A stretch of 64,000 nt of DNA from Chondrocystis sp. NIES-4102 (GCA_002368355.1 AP018281.1:2170001-2234000), one strand, 5' to 3'; numbered from the stretch's first letter, positions 1 through 10,512 are shown. Translations and numbers: made by a program. The notes: generated by a model not told the origin, from the sequence alone.

Positions 1-749
1 GGAATAGCACTAAGGGCAGCTAATTTAAACAGAGAATTAGTTGCTGTTTCCAACTCTTGCGCCTGTAAGGTTGCCAAATCATCGGACAAATTATTAACTT
101 GGGCATATTTAGCTAAAGCTTGATAACGAAACCAACTATCCAAATTACTACTAATAGTTTCCATCCCTGCTTGTAAAGTTTGGGTGGGAGATTGCCATAG
201 TTGCTTGAGTATAGTTGCAGTTTGAAAATATCGATCTTGAGAATTATCAATACGCTCAATTGCACCTTCCCAAATTCCAATAGCTTCTTCAGGCTTACCT
301 TGTACAGCAGTTAAGATACCTTGTTTCAAATCCAACTCATTAATAAACTGATCTATTTCAGCAATCTGTTGTTTCAATTGCTTCCTTTGGGTTGAATTAA
401 CTTGTAATTGTTGTTGTGTCAGATTAGGTGTAAGATTTGTGTCTTGCAACTGCTGCAACTGCTTAAGATAATTATCCCGACTTATTACCGATTGCTTACG
501 GGCTTTTTGATACTGTTTACTCGCTGCACCATAGGGATCTTCCCCAACCAAAGAATTAACCGTACTACTTAAATCCAAATCATCCGTGGCTTCAGGCTTA
601 AATTCCGTGATGTGAAGAACTAAATTAGTTTGATACAACTCCAGACGACTTTGAATTTGAGGTTGAGAAAGACTATCATTCAAAGAAAAACCAATTCTGG
701 CGATCGCAAAGATAGTAAGTAAAGTGAGAATTACACGTTTTAATGTCAT
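1..749 (-). CDS. Membrane-anchored protein, N-terminal part (possible CPBP intramembrane protease)
   Basis: The minus-strand frame is open from an ATG at 749-747 to the window edge, so at least 249 codons are present and the C-terminus is missing. The N-terminus (MTLKRVILTLL...) is a hydrophobic anchor or signal. It is followed by a glutamine-rich helical region containing QPQIQSRLELYQTNL and LQQLQDTN, which looks like coiled coil. The last visible residues (FKLAALSAIP) look like the start of a new hydrophobic segment. From memory, cyanobacterial CPBP-family intramembrane glutamic proteases carry this kind of soluble N-terminal extension, but the catalytic EExxR part lies outside the window, so the family is an inference. 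It is divergent from the histidine phosphatase gene, with 141 bp between the two starts. Confidence 0.6.
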   Translation of the reverse strand, partial: MTLKRVILTLLTIFAIARIGFSLNDSLSQPQIQSRLELYQTNLVLHITEFKPEATDDLDLSSTVNSLVGEDPYGAASKQYQKARKQSVISRDNYLKQLQQLQDTNLTPNLTQQQLQVNSTQRKQLKQQIAEIDQFINELDLKQGILTAVQGKPEEAIGIWEGAIERIDNSQDRYFQTATILKQLWQSPTQTLQAGMETISSNLDSWFRYQALAKYAQVNNLSDDLATLQAQELETATNSLFKLAALSAI

Positions 750-875
750 TAGTAAAAAGATTGAGGATTACCTTATTATCCGAATATTTTTATAACCCTT
801 TGGCATTATCCACTTTCCCAGAAAACTTAGCAATCAACCATATCTACCATATACAATAACTGAGGTGAAATAATT

Positions 876-881
876 AGGAGG
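876..881 (+). promoter_or_regulatory. Shine-Dalgarno that fixes a TTG start
   Basis: A perfect AGGAGG lies 9 nt before a TTG at 891. The nearer ATG at 883 is in another frame and meets a TGA after seven codons, so the TTG is the only sensible start for the phosphatase. Confidence 0.7.
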
Positions 882-890
882 AATGTTAGC

Positions 891-2231
891 TTGTCTACTC
901 GTGTGATAATCGTCCGTCATGGACAAAGTACCTATAATGCACAAAAGCTAATTCAAGGTCGTTGTGATGAATCTGTTTTAACAGAAAAAGGGATAGCAGA
1001 TGCTCAAAAAGTGGCACAAGCTTTAAGTGAAATTGCGATCGATGGGTTTTATTGTAGTCCTCTACAGCGAGCCAAACTAACAGCAGAAACAATTCATAAT
1101 GCTTTAGTAAATCCTCCTACCCTACAACCTACGGACAAATTACTAGAAATAGACTTACCTTTGTGGGAAAAACTCAATAAAGAAGAAGTGCGATCGCGTT
1201 TTGCCGACGACTATCAGCAGTGGCACACTAACCCACAAGAATTTAAAATGCTATTGGCAGATGGACAAGAACATTATCCTGTAGTTGCTCTTTATCAGCA
1301 AGCACAAAACTTTTGGCGAGAAACTATACCTAAACATGATGGACAAACCATTTTAATAGTGGCTCACAATGGCATAAATCGTTGCTTAATTATGAGTGCT
1401 ATCGGGATGAGTTGCGATCGCTATCCTTCAATTCAACAGTCTAATTGTTGTATTAATATTCTCAACTTTACTGGTGAATTTGGTGGTGCAGTCCAGTTAG
1501 AATCCCTCAATCAAACCTCACACCTTGGTCTTAGCGTCCCTCCCACCCGTCCTGGTCATAAAGGACCCCGTTTACTATTAGTAAGACATGGGGAAACCAA
1601 TTGGAATAAGGAATCCCGTTTTCAGGGTATTAGGGATATTCCCCTAAATGATAATGGTCGTCTTCAAGCTGTTCTAGCAGGTACATTTTTAGAAGATGTA
1701 GAGATCAATTTTGCCGTTTCAAGCTCAATGCTACGCCCCAAAGAAACCGCCGAAATCATCCTAGAAAAGCATCCAGATGTAACCCTAGAGACTACGCCAG
1801 AATTAATTGAGATTTGTCATGGTTTATGGGAGGGAATGCTAGAAACAGATATCCAAGCAGAATATCCCGACTTACTGCAACAGTGGAAAGATAAACCAGA
1901 AACAGTACAAATGCCTGAAGGAGAAAACTTACAACAAGTCTGGGATAGAGCGATCGCAGCTTGGAATAAAATAGTTGTTCAGTATACTTCTACTGATGCT
2001 TCCCAAACAGGTTTAATAGTCGCCCACGATGCCATTAATAAAGTGATTCTTTGCTATCTATTGGGTTTAAAGCCAGATAACTTTTGGAACATTAAACAAG
2101 GTAATGGTGCAGTAAGTGTTATAGATTACCCCAATGGTGCAACAGGTAATCCTGTATTACAAGCAATTAATATTACCACTCACTTAGGAGATGGCAGTAT
2201 TATTGATAAAACGGCAGCAGGGGCATTATAA
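891..2231 (+). CDS. Tandem-domain histidine phosphatase (phosphoglycerate mutase superfamily)
   Basis: The 446-aa protein holds two complete histidine phosphatase domains. The first RHG motif is at residues 9-11 (VRHGQSTYN) with its second-half histidine in VAHNG near 159. The second RHG is at 232-234 (VRHGETNWN) with a matching VAHDA near the C-terminus. RHG supplies the phospho-accepting histidine and phosphate-binding arginine in this superfamily. Both copies keep these residues, so both sites could be active. Double-domain proteins of this kind are common in cyanobacteria; relatives act on phosphoserine, phosphoglycerate or other phosphoesters, and the substrate cannot be told from sequence. 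The start is TTG, chosen because of the strong AGGAGG before it. It is probably monocistronic. Confidence 0.9.
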   Translation: MSTRVIIVRHGQSTYNAQKLIQGRCDESVLTEKGIADAQKVAQALSEIAIDGFYCSPLQRAKLTAETIHNALVNPPTLQPTDKLLEIDLPLWEKLNKEEVRSRFADDYQQWHTNPQEFKMLLADGQEHYPVVALYQQAQNFWRETIPKHDGQTILIVAHNGINRCLIMSAIGMSCDRYPSIQQSNCCINILNFTGEFGGAVQLESLNQTSHLGLSVPPTRPGHKGPRLLLVRHGETNWNKESRFQGIRDIPLNDNGRLQAVLAGTFLEDVEINFAVSSSMLRPKETAEIILEKHPDVTLETTPELIEICHGLWEGMLETDIQAEYPDLLQQWKDKPETVQMPEGENLQQVWDRAIAAWNKIVVQYTSTDASQTGLIVAHDAINKVILCYLLGLKPDNFWNIKQGNGAVSVIDYPNGATGNPVLQAINITTHLGDGSIIDKTAAGAL

Positions 2232-2428
2232 CGTTTTTGCTTTGCTGATCAATTAATATGATTTCTGTTTAAAATTGCACTTAATATTTTACATTTAAAT
2301 ATAAGGCAAAGCGACTCAATCATATATCATAAGACGTAGTAATAGAAGAGACAAAACATCTATCTACTACTACGCATATTTTTAGATCATCGTTATAACT
2401 ATAGGCTCTACTATATAAAGCAAAAACT

Positions 2429-2644
2429 ATGAAAGTTACAGGGAAAATCGAGAAAAAAGGATTTGGTTTTGGGGTTTGGGCATTAGTAGCAGATGATGGC
2501 ACAACCTACGAGTTAAAAGATCCCCCATCCGAATTAAAAAAAGAAGGAATAAAAGTAGAGATTGAAGGTAAGATTCGTAAAGATATTATGACAATGGCGA
2601 TGATTGGGCCAGTCTTAGAAATTGCATCTTATAAAATTAAATAA
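2429..2644 (+). CDS. Small basic protein of unknown function, possible OB-like fold
   Basis: The 71-aa protein starts MKVTGKIEKKGFGFG and consists of alternating short beta-like stretches rich in G, K and I (TYELKD, IKVEIEGKI, IGPVLEIASYKIK). This pattern resembles a small OB-type barrel, but I do not recognise a named family. It lies alone between the phosphatase gene and the trailer end of the CRISPR array, 26 bp before the last repeat. The frame and the absence of overlap with other genes support it being real. A role in CRISPR function is not implied, since it is at the old end of the array and on the opposite strand. Confidence 0.55.
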   Translation: MKVTGKIEKKGFGFGVWALVADDGTTYELKDPPSELKKEGIKVEIEGKIRKDIMTMAMIGPVLEIASYKIK

Positions 2645-2670
2645 TTAATCTTACCCAAGATTTGTTTATT

Positions 2671-5600
2671 GTTTCAATTCCTCAGAGGAATAATTATTAG
2701 TTTATACCTTCCTAGTGCCTAGAGCATAATTAGTTTCAATTCCTCATAGGAATAATTGTTAGTTTAAACATGTAGTCTTAGAACTAGCCATCGCAATTAA
2801 TTCCTGTGTTTCAATTCCTCAGAGGAATAATTGTTAGTTAAAACGTAAATTTAATCCTTTATATGAACAATTAATCGGTTTCAATTCCTCAGAGGAATAA
2901 TTGTTAGTTTAAATACGGCTTTCACTATTCCGAGTTGGTCTTTCGGTTTTGGTTTCAATTCCTCAGAGGAATAATTGTTAGTTAAAACAAGAATACATCT
3001 ATCTGCTCTCTCTTCTCCTGTGTTTCAATTCCTCATAGGAATAATTGTTAGTTAAAACATGATAGAGAAGCAAATAGGTGGCTAGATTGGTTAGCGCGTT
3101 TCAATTCCTCATAGGAATAATTGTTAGTTAAAACCGATTTACAGTAGCCAACCAAATGCCACCTGTATCGGTTTCAATTCCTCATAGGAATAATTGTTAG
3201 TTAAAACAAGTTTTTCTATTAGTTCACTTGGAATATCTGCTGTTTCAATTCCTCATAGGAATAATTGTTAGTTAAAACTTAAAATCGTTTTCAGCCCAGA
3301 GTAAAAAATCTGTTTCAATTCCTCATAGGAATAATTGTTAGTTAAAACTGAAGAAGCGATTGCCCAATTGTCAGAATTACAACAGTTTCAATTCCTCATA
3401 GGAATAATTGTTAGTTAAAACCTTCAAACAAAACAACAACAACAATAAATATTGAGTTTCAATTCCTCATAGGAATAATTGTTAGTTAAAACCGAACCCC
3501 AAGAACCAGAGCCACAACCAGAGAAAGGTTTCAATTCCTCATAGGAATAATTGTTAGTTAAAACTATAGTTATTACGGCTCTTTCGCTACAATGTTTGCC
3601 GTTTCAATTCCTCATAGGAATAATTGTTAGTTAAAACTTGCTCATGCCGATTGTTCCCCCTTCACTGTAATCTCGTTTCAATTCCTCATAGGAATAATTG
3701 TTAGTTAAAACTTTTCCCCCAAGCGAGGTACGATACAAGCCTAATCTCGTTTCAATTCCTCATAGGAATAATTGTTAGTTAAAACACCTGCCAAGTAATA
3801 AAGTAGATAGGGATGTCTATTTGTTTCAATTCCTCATAGGAATAATTGTTAGTTAAAACAATTTTGTTGTCTCTATTGTTCCCAAAAAATCAGTTTCAAT
3901 TCCTCATAGGAATAATTGTTAGTTAAAACAGGGCGTTTACTACAGCGTGAGTTTTGATTGGCGAGGTTTTAATTCCTCATAGGAATAATTGTTAGTTAAA
4001 ACACAGTTCGTCCTGCGAGATATCTAGCTCTAATTCGTTTCAATTCCTCATAGGAATAATTGTTAGTTAAAACAAGCAGAGAATCAGGCAGAAAGATTAA
4101 GAAAATACCTGTTTCAATTCCTCATAGGAATAATTGTTAGTTAAAACTCCCCATTATAAGTAAATCCACGGAGGATTGCAAATGTTTCAATTCCTCATAG
4201 GAATAATTGTTAGTTAAAACAGGTGATGTTATCAGCGATCGCACTTCTGAGCGAGTTTCAATTCCTCATAGGAATAATTGTTAGTTTAAACTGGATGCAA
4301 GTGAATTTCACTTCCACAGCGATCGCTATTCAAATAGATGTTTCAATTCCTCATAGGAATAATTGTTAGTTTAAACTTAGATGCTTGTATGCGCCAACCT
4401 AATTGTGCAAAGTTTCAATTCCTCATAGGAATAATTGTTAGTTTAAACGCAATAATCCGAGGTTTAAAAGAATCGTCTACTTTGGATTGTTTCAATTCCT
4501 CATAGGAATAATTGTTAGTTTAAACCATTATGAAGCTCTAACTGGAAGTACTAGTAGCTTTGTTTCAATTCCTCATAGGAATAATTGTTAGTTTAAACTT
4601 GTGTTGAATGTAGTTCTTATGAGTTTACTGTTTCAATTCCTCATAGGAATAATTGTTAGTTTAAACATGAGTAAGCTATTGGATAAGGCAACAATTAACA
4701 GTTTCAATTCCTCATAGGAATAATTGTTAGTTTAAACAAGTTGTACGATTTGATTTTAGAGGAAGTTATAACATTTAAGTTTCAATTCCTCATAGGAATA
4801 ATTGTTAGTTTAAACAAGTCTTTTAAAAGTTTTAGATCCGAATAGGAATAGTTTCAATTCCTCATAGGAATAATTGTTAGTTTAAACTCAATAATTTGTT
4901 TAATTTACAATTGCATTGCTGTTTCAATTCCTCATAGGAATAATTGTTAGTTTAAACTTGAGTCTAAATATAATTCTCTCCAATCCTCAAAATTAGTTTC
5001 AATTCCTCATAGGAATAATTGTTAGTTTAAACATGGCAAAATTTCTGGGACGGATCAAATTGGAATAGTTTCAATTCCTCATAGGAATAATTGTTAGTTT
5101 AAACTACAGGTATTTTAAATTTTAATTCAGAATTGATATCTTGGTTTCAATTCCTCATAGGAATAATTGTTAGTTTAAACTTCGTATTTTATTTGCTCAA
5201 AATATGTCAAACGCGTTTCAATTCCTCATAGGAATAATTGTTAGTTTAAACGCAAATCACAGGAGTACTGTCTTAATAAGCTTTTTGTTTCAATTCCTCA
5301 TAGGAATAATTGTTAGTTTAAACTTGCTTAATCTATAATTAATCGTTTTGACTTGAATTGTTTCAATTCCTCATAGGAATAATTGTTAGTTTAAACGATT
5401 TTTATTCTTTTTTTATCCAACCATTTGATTTGGTTTCAATTCCTCATAGGAATAATTGTTAGTTTAAACGAATACGGGGCTTTAACCAGGATGGCAAGTA
5501 CTCGGTTTCAATTCCTCATAGGAATAATTGTTAGTTTAAACATGGCAAAATTTCTGGGACGGATCAAATTGGAATAGTTTCAATTCCTCATAGGAATAAT

Positions 5601-8600
5601 TGTTAGTTTAAACATATATATAAGAGGTTTGCTCCGATCGCCCTTCGGAAGTTTCAATTCCTCATAGGAATAATTGTTAGTTAAAACAGGATTGGTCGCA
5701 AGTAGATATTCAATTCAGAAGAATGTTTCAATTCCTCATAGGAATAATTGTTAGTTAAAACTTTATCACCATTGCGCCTTACAAATTTAGAAATATTGAG
5801 GTTTCAATTCCTCATAGGAATAATTGTTAGTTAAAACTTGCACCCTACCCACGTTTTCTTGGATCTATCGATGTAGTTTCAATTCCTCATAGGAATAATT
5901 GTTAGTTAAAACTTCAAAAGATGATAATTATATAGAAAATACAGCGAGTTTCAATTCCTCATAGGAATAATTGTTAGTTAAAACATCCGAAATTATTTGG
6001 TAATTATTCATTGCAGTAAATAATAGTTTCAATTCCTCATAGGAATAATTGTTAGTTAAAACCTGCAAGTATTTGTGAATTCTCAGGTATTCTATCCATT
6101 CGTAGTTTCAATTCCTCATAGGAATAATTGTTAGTTAAAACCTATTGACTCTACCACAAATTACTTTAATGCTGTGGTTTCAATTCCTCAGAGGAATAAT
6201 TGTTAGTTAAAACCTTAAAAAAACAAATACAAGAAATTCACCTTGCTTGTTTCAATTCCTCATAGGAATAATTGTTAGTTAAAACATTTTATTCTTATTG
6301 ATGAATGCCAAGATTTAAATGCGTTTCAATTCCTCATAGGAATAATTGTTAGTTAAAACCAGCTAGGGCAGCAGCTTCCTTTATGGGGATTGTGTTTCAA
6401 TTCCTCATAGGAATAATTGTTAGTTAAAACTGCTCAAATGCTATCTAATAATGAAAATGATCAATCAAGTTTCAATTCCTCATAGGAATAATTGTTAGTT
6501 AAAACTTGTTTATTTAGAGCAGAGATACTTGATCTAAGAGTTTCAATTCCTCATAGGAATAATTGTTAGTTAAAACGCTCGCCTTGTTGGCAAGTCGCCA
6601 TCTACGTTAAGTTTCAATTCCTCATAGGAATAATTGTTAGTTAAAACGATCATTATGGATCTCGTAAAAATTGGAATCTTTTAGTTTCAATTCCTCATAG
6701 GAATAATTGTTAGTTAAAACACGTACGAGCTTCAATCTTTCCGCACTGCCTACTGGTTTCAATTCCTCATAGGAATAATTGTTAGTTAAAACGGCAAAAA
6801 AGAAAAATCTCTCAACCGATTAGATTGAGAGGGTTTTTTTAGTTTCAATTCCTCATAGGAATAATTGTTAGTTTAAACCCCACTACAACTTATCGGGAAT
6901 ATGGGCTAGGTACGTTTCAATTCCTCATAGGAATAATTGTTAGTTAAAACATAATCCCGCAGTGCCTACTTCGGCAAGTGTTACATGTTTCAATTCCTCA
7001 TAGGAATAATTGTTAGTTAAAACAATAGATGGCTCTGATTATTACACCTAATCATCCTGTTTCAATTCCTCATAGGAATAATTGTTAGTTAAAACAAATA
7101 GATAGGCTCTTGCTCCTGCGGATGCAGCAGAAATTAGTTTCAATTCCTCATAGGAATAATTGTTAGTTAAAACTAGAGGATATTATTCCTCTTGATCAAG
7201 AGTAATTTCGTTTCAATTCCTCATAGGAATAATTGTTAGTTAAAACTTTCTAATGTTTCACTATCATCATTTTCTTCAATTGTGTTTCAATTCCTCATAG
7301 GAATAATTGTTAGTTAAAACATAAACCAGGCATCGAACACGCCCAACAATTACATGTTTCAATTCCTCATAGGAATAATTGTTAGTTAAAACTTGGATTT
7401 GCCTTTGTTGCATCACCCATGAGTCCGTTTCAATTCCTCATAGGAATAATTGTTAGTTAAAACAGGCTACAAAAGCAAGCGAGGGGTGCAGTCTGAGCGT
7501 TTCAATTCCTCATAGGAATAATTGTTAGTTAAAACGATGATTTTTCTAGCTCTTCCTGGCTTCGGAGCTTGTTTCAATTCCTCATAGGAATAATTGTTAG
7601 TTAAAACATCTGGGGATAGTGCTTCGAGTAAATAATTATCCGCTCGGTTTCAATTCCTCATAGGAATAATTGTTAGTTAAAACAAAATATATATCTACGA
7701 ATGGAGATTTATATAAAGTTTCAATTCCTCATAGGAATAATTGTTAGTTAAAACTTACGTGTCCCAGCGCGGTAAGATCAGCTTCCGAGTTTCAATTCCT
7801 CATAGGAATAATTGTTAGTTAAAACATGGGGTGCATTTAAAATTAGAGCTTTACTAGAAGATGTTTCAATTCCTCATAGGAATAATTGTTAGTTAAAACA
7901 ATAATTTTTTGACGATTAAGTTCGAAAGGCGAATTTCTGTTTCAATTCCTCATAGGAATAATTGTTAGTTAAAACTATAGCTGTAAAAAGGTTGTATGGC
8001 ATCTCTTCATCAGTTTCAATTCCTCATAGGAATAATTGTTAGTTAAAACCAAAATGTAAAAGTTAATACTTCTATTGATTGGGTTAGGTTTCAATTCCTC
8101 ATAGGAATAATTGTTAGTTAAAACATCGCAAATAGAGACATTGCGAGAAACGGTTCATCATAGTTTCAATTCCTCATAGGAATAATTGTTAGTTAAAACA
8201 TATATACGGCCCTAAAGATACTCTTATTACTACTGTGGTTCATCATAGTTTCAATTCCTCATAGGAATAATTGTTAGTTAAAACTCTAGAATTTTGTCAT
8301 TTTTGCATTACTAAATACAGTTTCAATTCCTCATAGGAATAATTGTTAGTTAAAACATAGGAAACTGACAAAGCATACCTGCTATTTACTATATAGTTTC
8401 AATTCCTCATAGGAATAATTGTTAGTTAAAACCTGCATTTTGGGTACTTATTGCAAGCCCAAACTTGGAGTTTCAATTCCTCATAGGAATAATTGTTAGT
8501 TAAAACTACCAATAAATTTATTTAATGTAAGGTGGTTGGTTACGTTGTTTCAATTCCTCATAGGAATAATTGTTAGTTAAAACGTAAACATTGTGCTTAC

Positions 8601-10279
8601 TTTTGGCTTGACCGTGAAGTTTCAATTCCTCATAGGAATAATTGTTAGTTAAAACATTGAAGCGAAATCGCTTGCACATATTAAAAAATCATTTGTTTCA
8701 ATTCCTCATAGGAATAATTGTTAGTTAAAACATACCCACATATCTTTTTACTTTGTTCAAATCTGTGTTTCAATTCCTCATAGGAATAATTGTTAGTTAA
8801 AACAGTAGTAATAAGAGTATCTTTAGGGCCGTATATATAGTTTCAATTCCTCATAGGAATAATTGTTAGTTAAAACGCCATATGCCCTGAATTATCTGTT
8901 GGTAGCTGAGGTTTCAATTCCTCATAGGAATAATTGTTAGTTAAAACTAACTCTATAAAGATGTACGAGGGAATACATATTGTTTCAATTCCTCATAGGA
9001 ATAATTGTTAGTTAAAACAAGCCTACTGTAGTTGCTAAGGATTTTAAAGATTTTTGTTTCAATTCCTCATAGGAATAATTGTTAGTTAAAACTTTAAAAA
9101 TCTAGTAAAAGTGAAAGATCTTTTTGGTTTCAATTCCTCATAGGAATAATTGTTAGTTAAAACATTTGTTCGCAAAGCTCACAGGCTTTTCATCCCGTTT
9201 CAATTCCTCATAGGAATAATTGTTAGTTAAAACTCTATAATCTCATTATCTCGCATAAACCACTGGGTGTTTCAATTCCTCATAGGAATAATTGTTAGTT
9301 AAAACTTTCGCCACATTTGGCATCAAACCCATCAATAGTAGTTTCAATTCCTCATAGGAATAATTGTTAGTTAAAACATTGATCGCTAGATTTTTTTCGA
9401 TATTCCCAAATATTCGTTTCAATTCCTCATAGGAATAATTGTTAGTTAAAACAAATCGTTTAACAACCTACAGGAATGCGATAAGAAGTTTCAATTCCTC
9501 ATAGGAATAATTGTTAGTTAAAACTTGCAAAGTATTAGAATTCTCACGATCAATAGACCAAGTTTCAATTCCTCATAGGAATAATTGTTAGTTAAAACAA
9601 TAGGTGGGGTTTCACAGATATTGCCTCTAAACGTTTCAATTCCTCATAGGAATAATTGTTAGTTAAAACCCTAGTTGTCTAGCCGACTTGTCAGCTATAC
9701 AAAAAGACAATAGGTTTCAATTCCTCATAGGAATAATTGTTAGTTAAAACCCGAAAACCGCGCTCCAAGTGTTAATCATCGTAGCTCCTGTTTCAATTCC
9801 TCATAGGAATAATTGTTAGTTAAAACTCGGCTACATCAGAAACCGCATCCCAGGTCTCAACAAGCGGGTTTCAATTCCTCATAGGAATAATTGTTAGTTA
9901 AAACACGACCCCAACGGGGCTTATAAGTTTCGGGTTGAAACTAAGTTTCAATTCCTCATAGGAATAATTGTTAGTTAAAACCTATTAATTCCCAGGCCTT
10001 TTATTCTCAGTCCCCCTGTTTCAATTCCTCATAGGAATAATTGTTAGTTAAAACATTAACCACAGGCGATCGCCTTGCCAAAACATTCTAGCAGCTCTCG
10101 TTTCAATTCCTCATAGGAATAATTGTTAGTTAAAACCTAGGTGATCGTGAGCAAAGATTGCTTGGGCAAAGTTTCAATTCCTCATAGGAATAATTGTTAG
10201 TTAAAACCTGAAGCTGCCCTTAAGCAGAAAATCCTACTTAACGTTTCAATTCCTCATAGGAATAATTGTTAGTTAAAAC
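2671..10279 (-). CRISPR. CRISPR array, 104 repeats of 37 bp and 103 spacers
   Basis: By hand count there are 104 repeats with a start-to-start distance mostly 69-79 bp (spacers mostly 32-42 nt, mean about 36.5). On the minus strand the repeat begins GTTTTAACTAAC, contains the hairpin ATTCCT-ATG-AGGAAT and ends ATTGAAAC, the typical 8-nt crRNA 5' tag of type I systems in cyanobacteria. That end, the position next to cas2, and degenerate repeats at the 2671 end all say that transcription runs on the minus strand from 10279 to 2671. Repeats near the trailer carry GAG for TAG in the loop (2671, 2808, 2878, 2952) and altered ends (2671 and 2878). Repeats 4255-5613 mostly end GTTTAAAC instead of GTTTTAAC on their leader-proximal side. 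One repeat at 3966 has a single change in the tag. Three spacers are 48-49 nt, the first-in spacer is only 25 nt, and one spacer occurs twice. Confidence 0.98.
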
Positions 10280-10326
10280 GGCGGTAGCTCAAAAACATTG
10301 ATATATTTAGTTTTCAAGGTTCGTTT

Positions 10327-10408
10327 GCGCTATACTGGGTCGATGATAGCATAAAAGACAAGAAGAATAGAGCCAAAATAGCTGAAACCATTATCTTGTA
10401 TAGTGCGC
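10327..10408. promoter_or_regulatory. Inverted repeat flanking the leader promoter
   Basis: GCGCTATAC at 10327-10335 is mirrored by GTATAGTGCGC at 10398-10408, identical as an inverted repeat except for one inserted T. The arms bracket the candidate pre-crRNA promoter. This could be an operator bound by a looping repressor or a site for an architectural protein; function is inferred only. Confidence 0.3.
10348..10376 (-). promoter_or_regulatory. Candidate sigma70-type promoter for pre-crRNA
   Basis: On the minus strand TTGGCT (10376-10371) is followed after exactly 17 bases by TATGCT (10353-10348). That would place the transcription start near 10340, about 60 bases before the first repeat. 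The match is by eye only; cyanobacterial -35 boxes are often poor, so the -10 element carries most of the weight. Confidence 0.35.
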
Positions 10409-10512
10409 GGAACAATAACTATCTCGATCGCCCCCCAAGCCATACTGGGGAATAATTTCCCATAATTTATAACTTTACTCATTTTCTACATCTACCCAAC
10501 CGCGCAAAAATC

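Larger units (their letters stand above)
10280..10512 (-). promoter_or_regulatory. CRISPR leader
   Basis: This 233-bp AT-rich non-coding stretch lies between the cas2 stop codon and the first repeat, on the side where the repeats are most uniform. It should drive pre-crRNA transcription on the minus strand and guide new spacer insertion at 10279. Read on the minus strand, the last 60 bases include CCTTGAAAACTAAATATATC shortly before the first repeat; this A/T-rich block is where leader-anchoring sequence is expected. A candidate promoter and an inverted repeat inside it are listed separately. Confidence 0.8.

Noticed and set aside
7976-8012. Spacer resembling sequence near 30371 (AAAAGGTTGTATG)
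   Set aside because: Only 13 matching bases in AT-rich DNA; not enough to claim self-targeting.
2671-10279. Array transcribed on the plus strand
   Set aside because: Repeats degenerate at the 2671 end, the leader-like region and cas2 are at the 10279 end, and only the minus-strand repeat ends in the usual ATTGAAAC tag.
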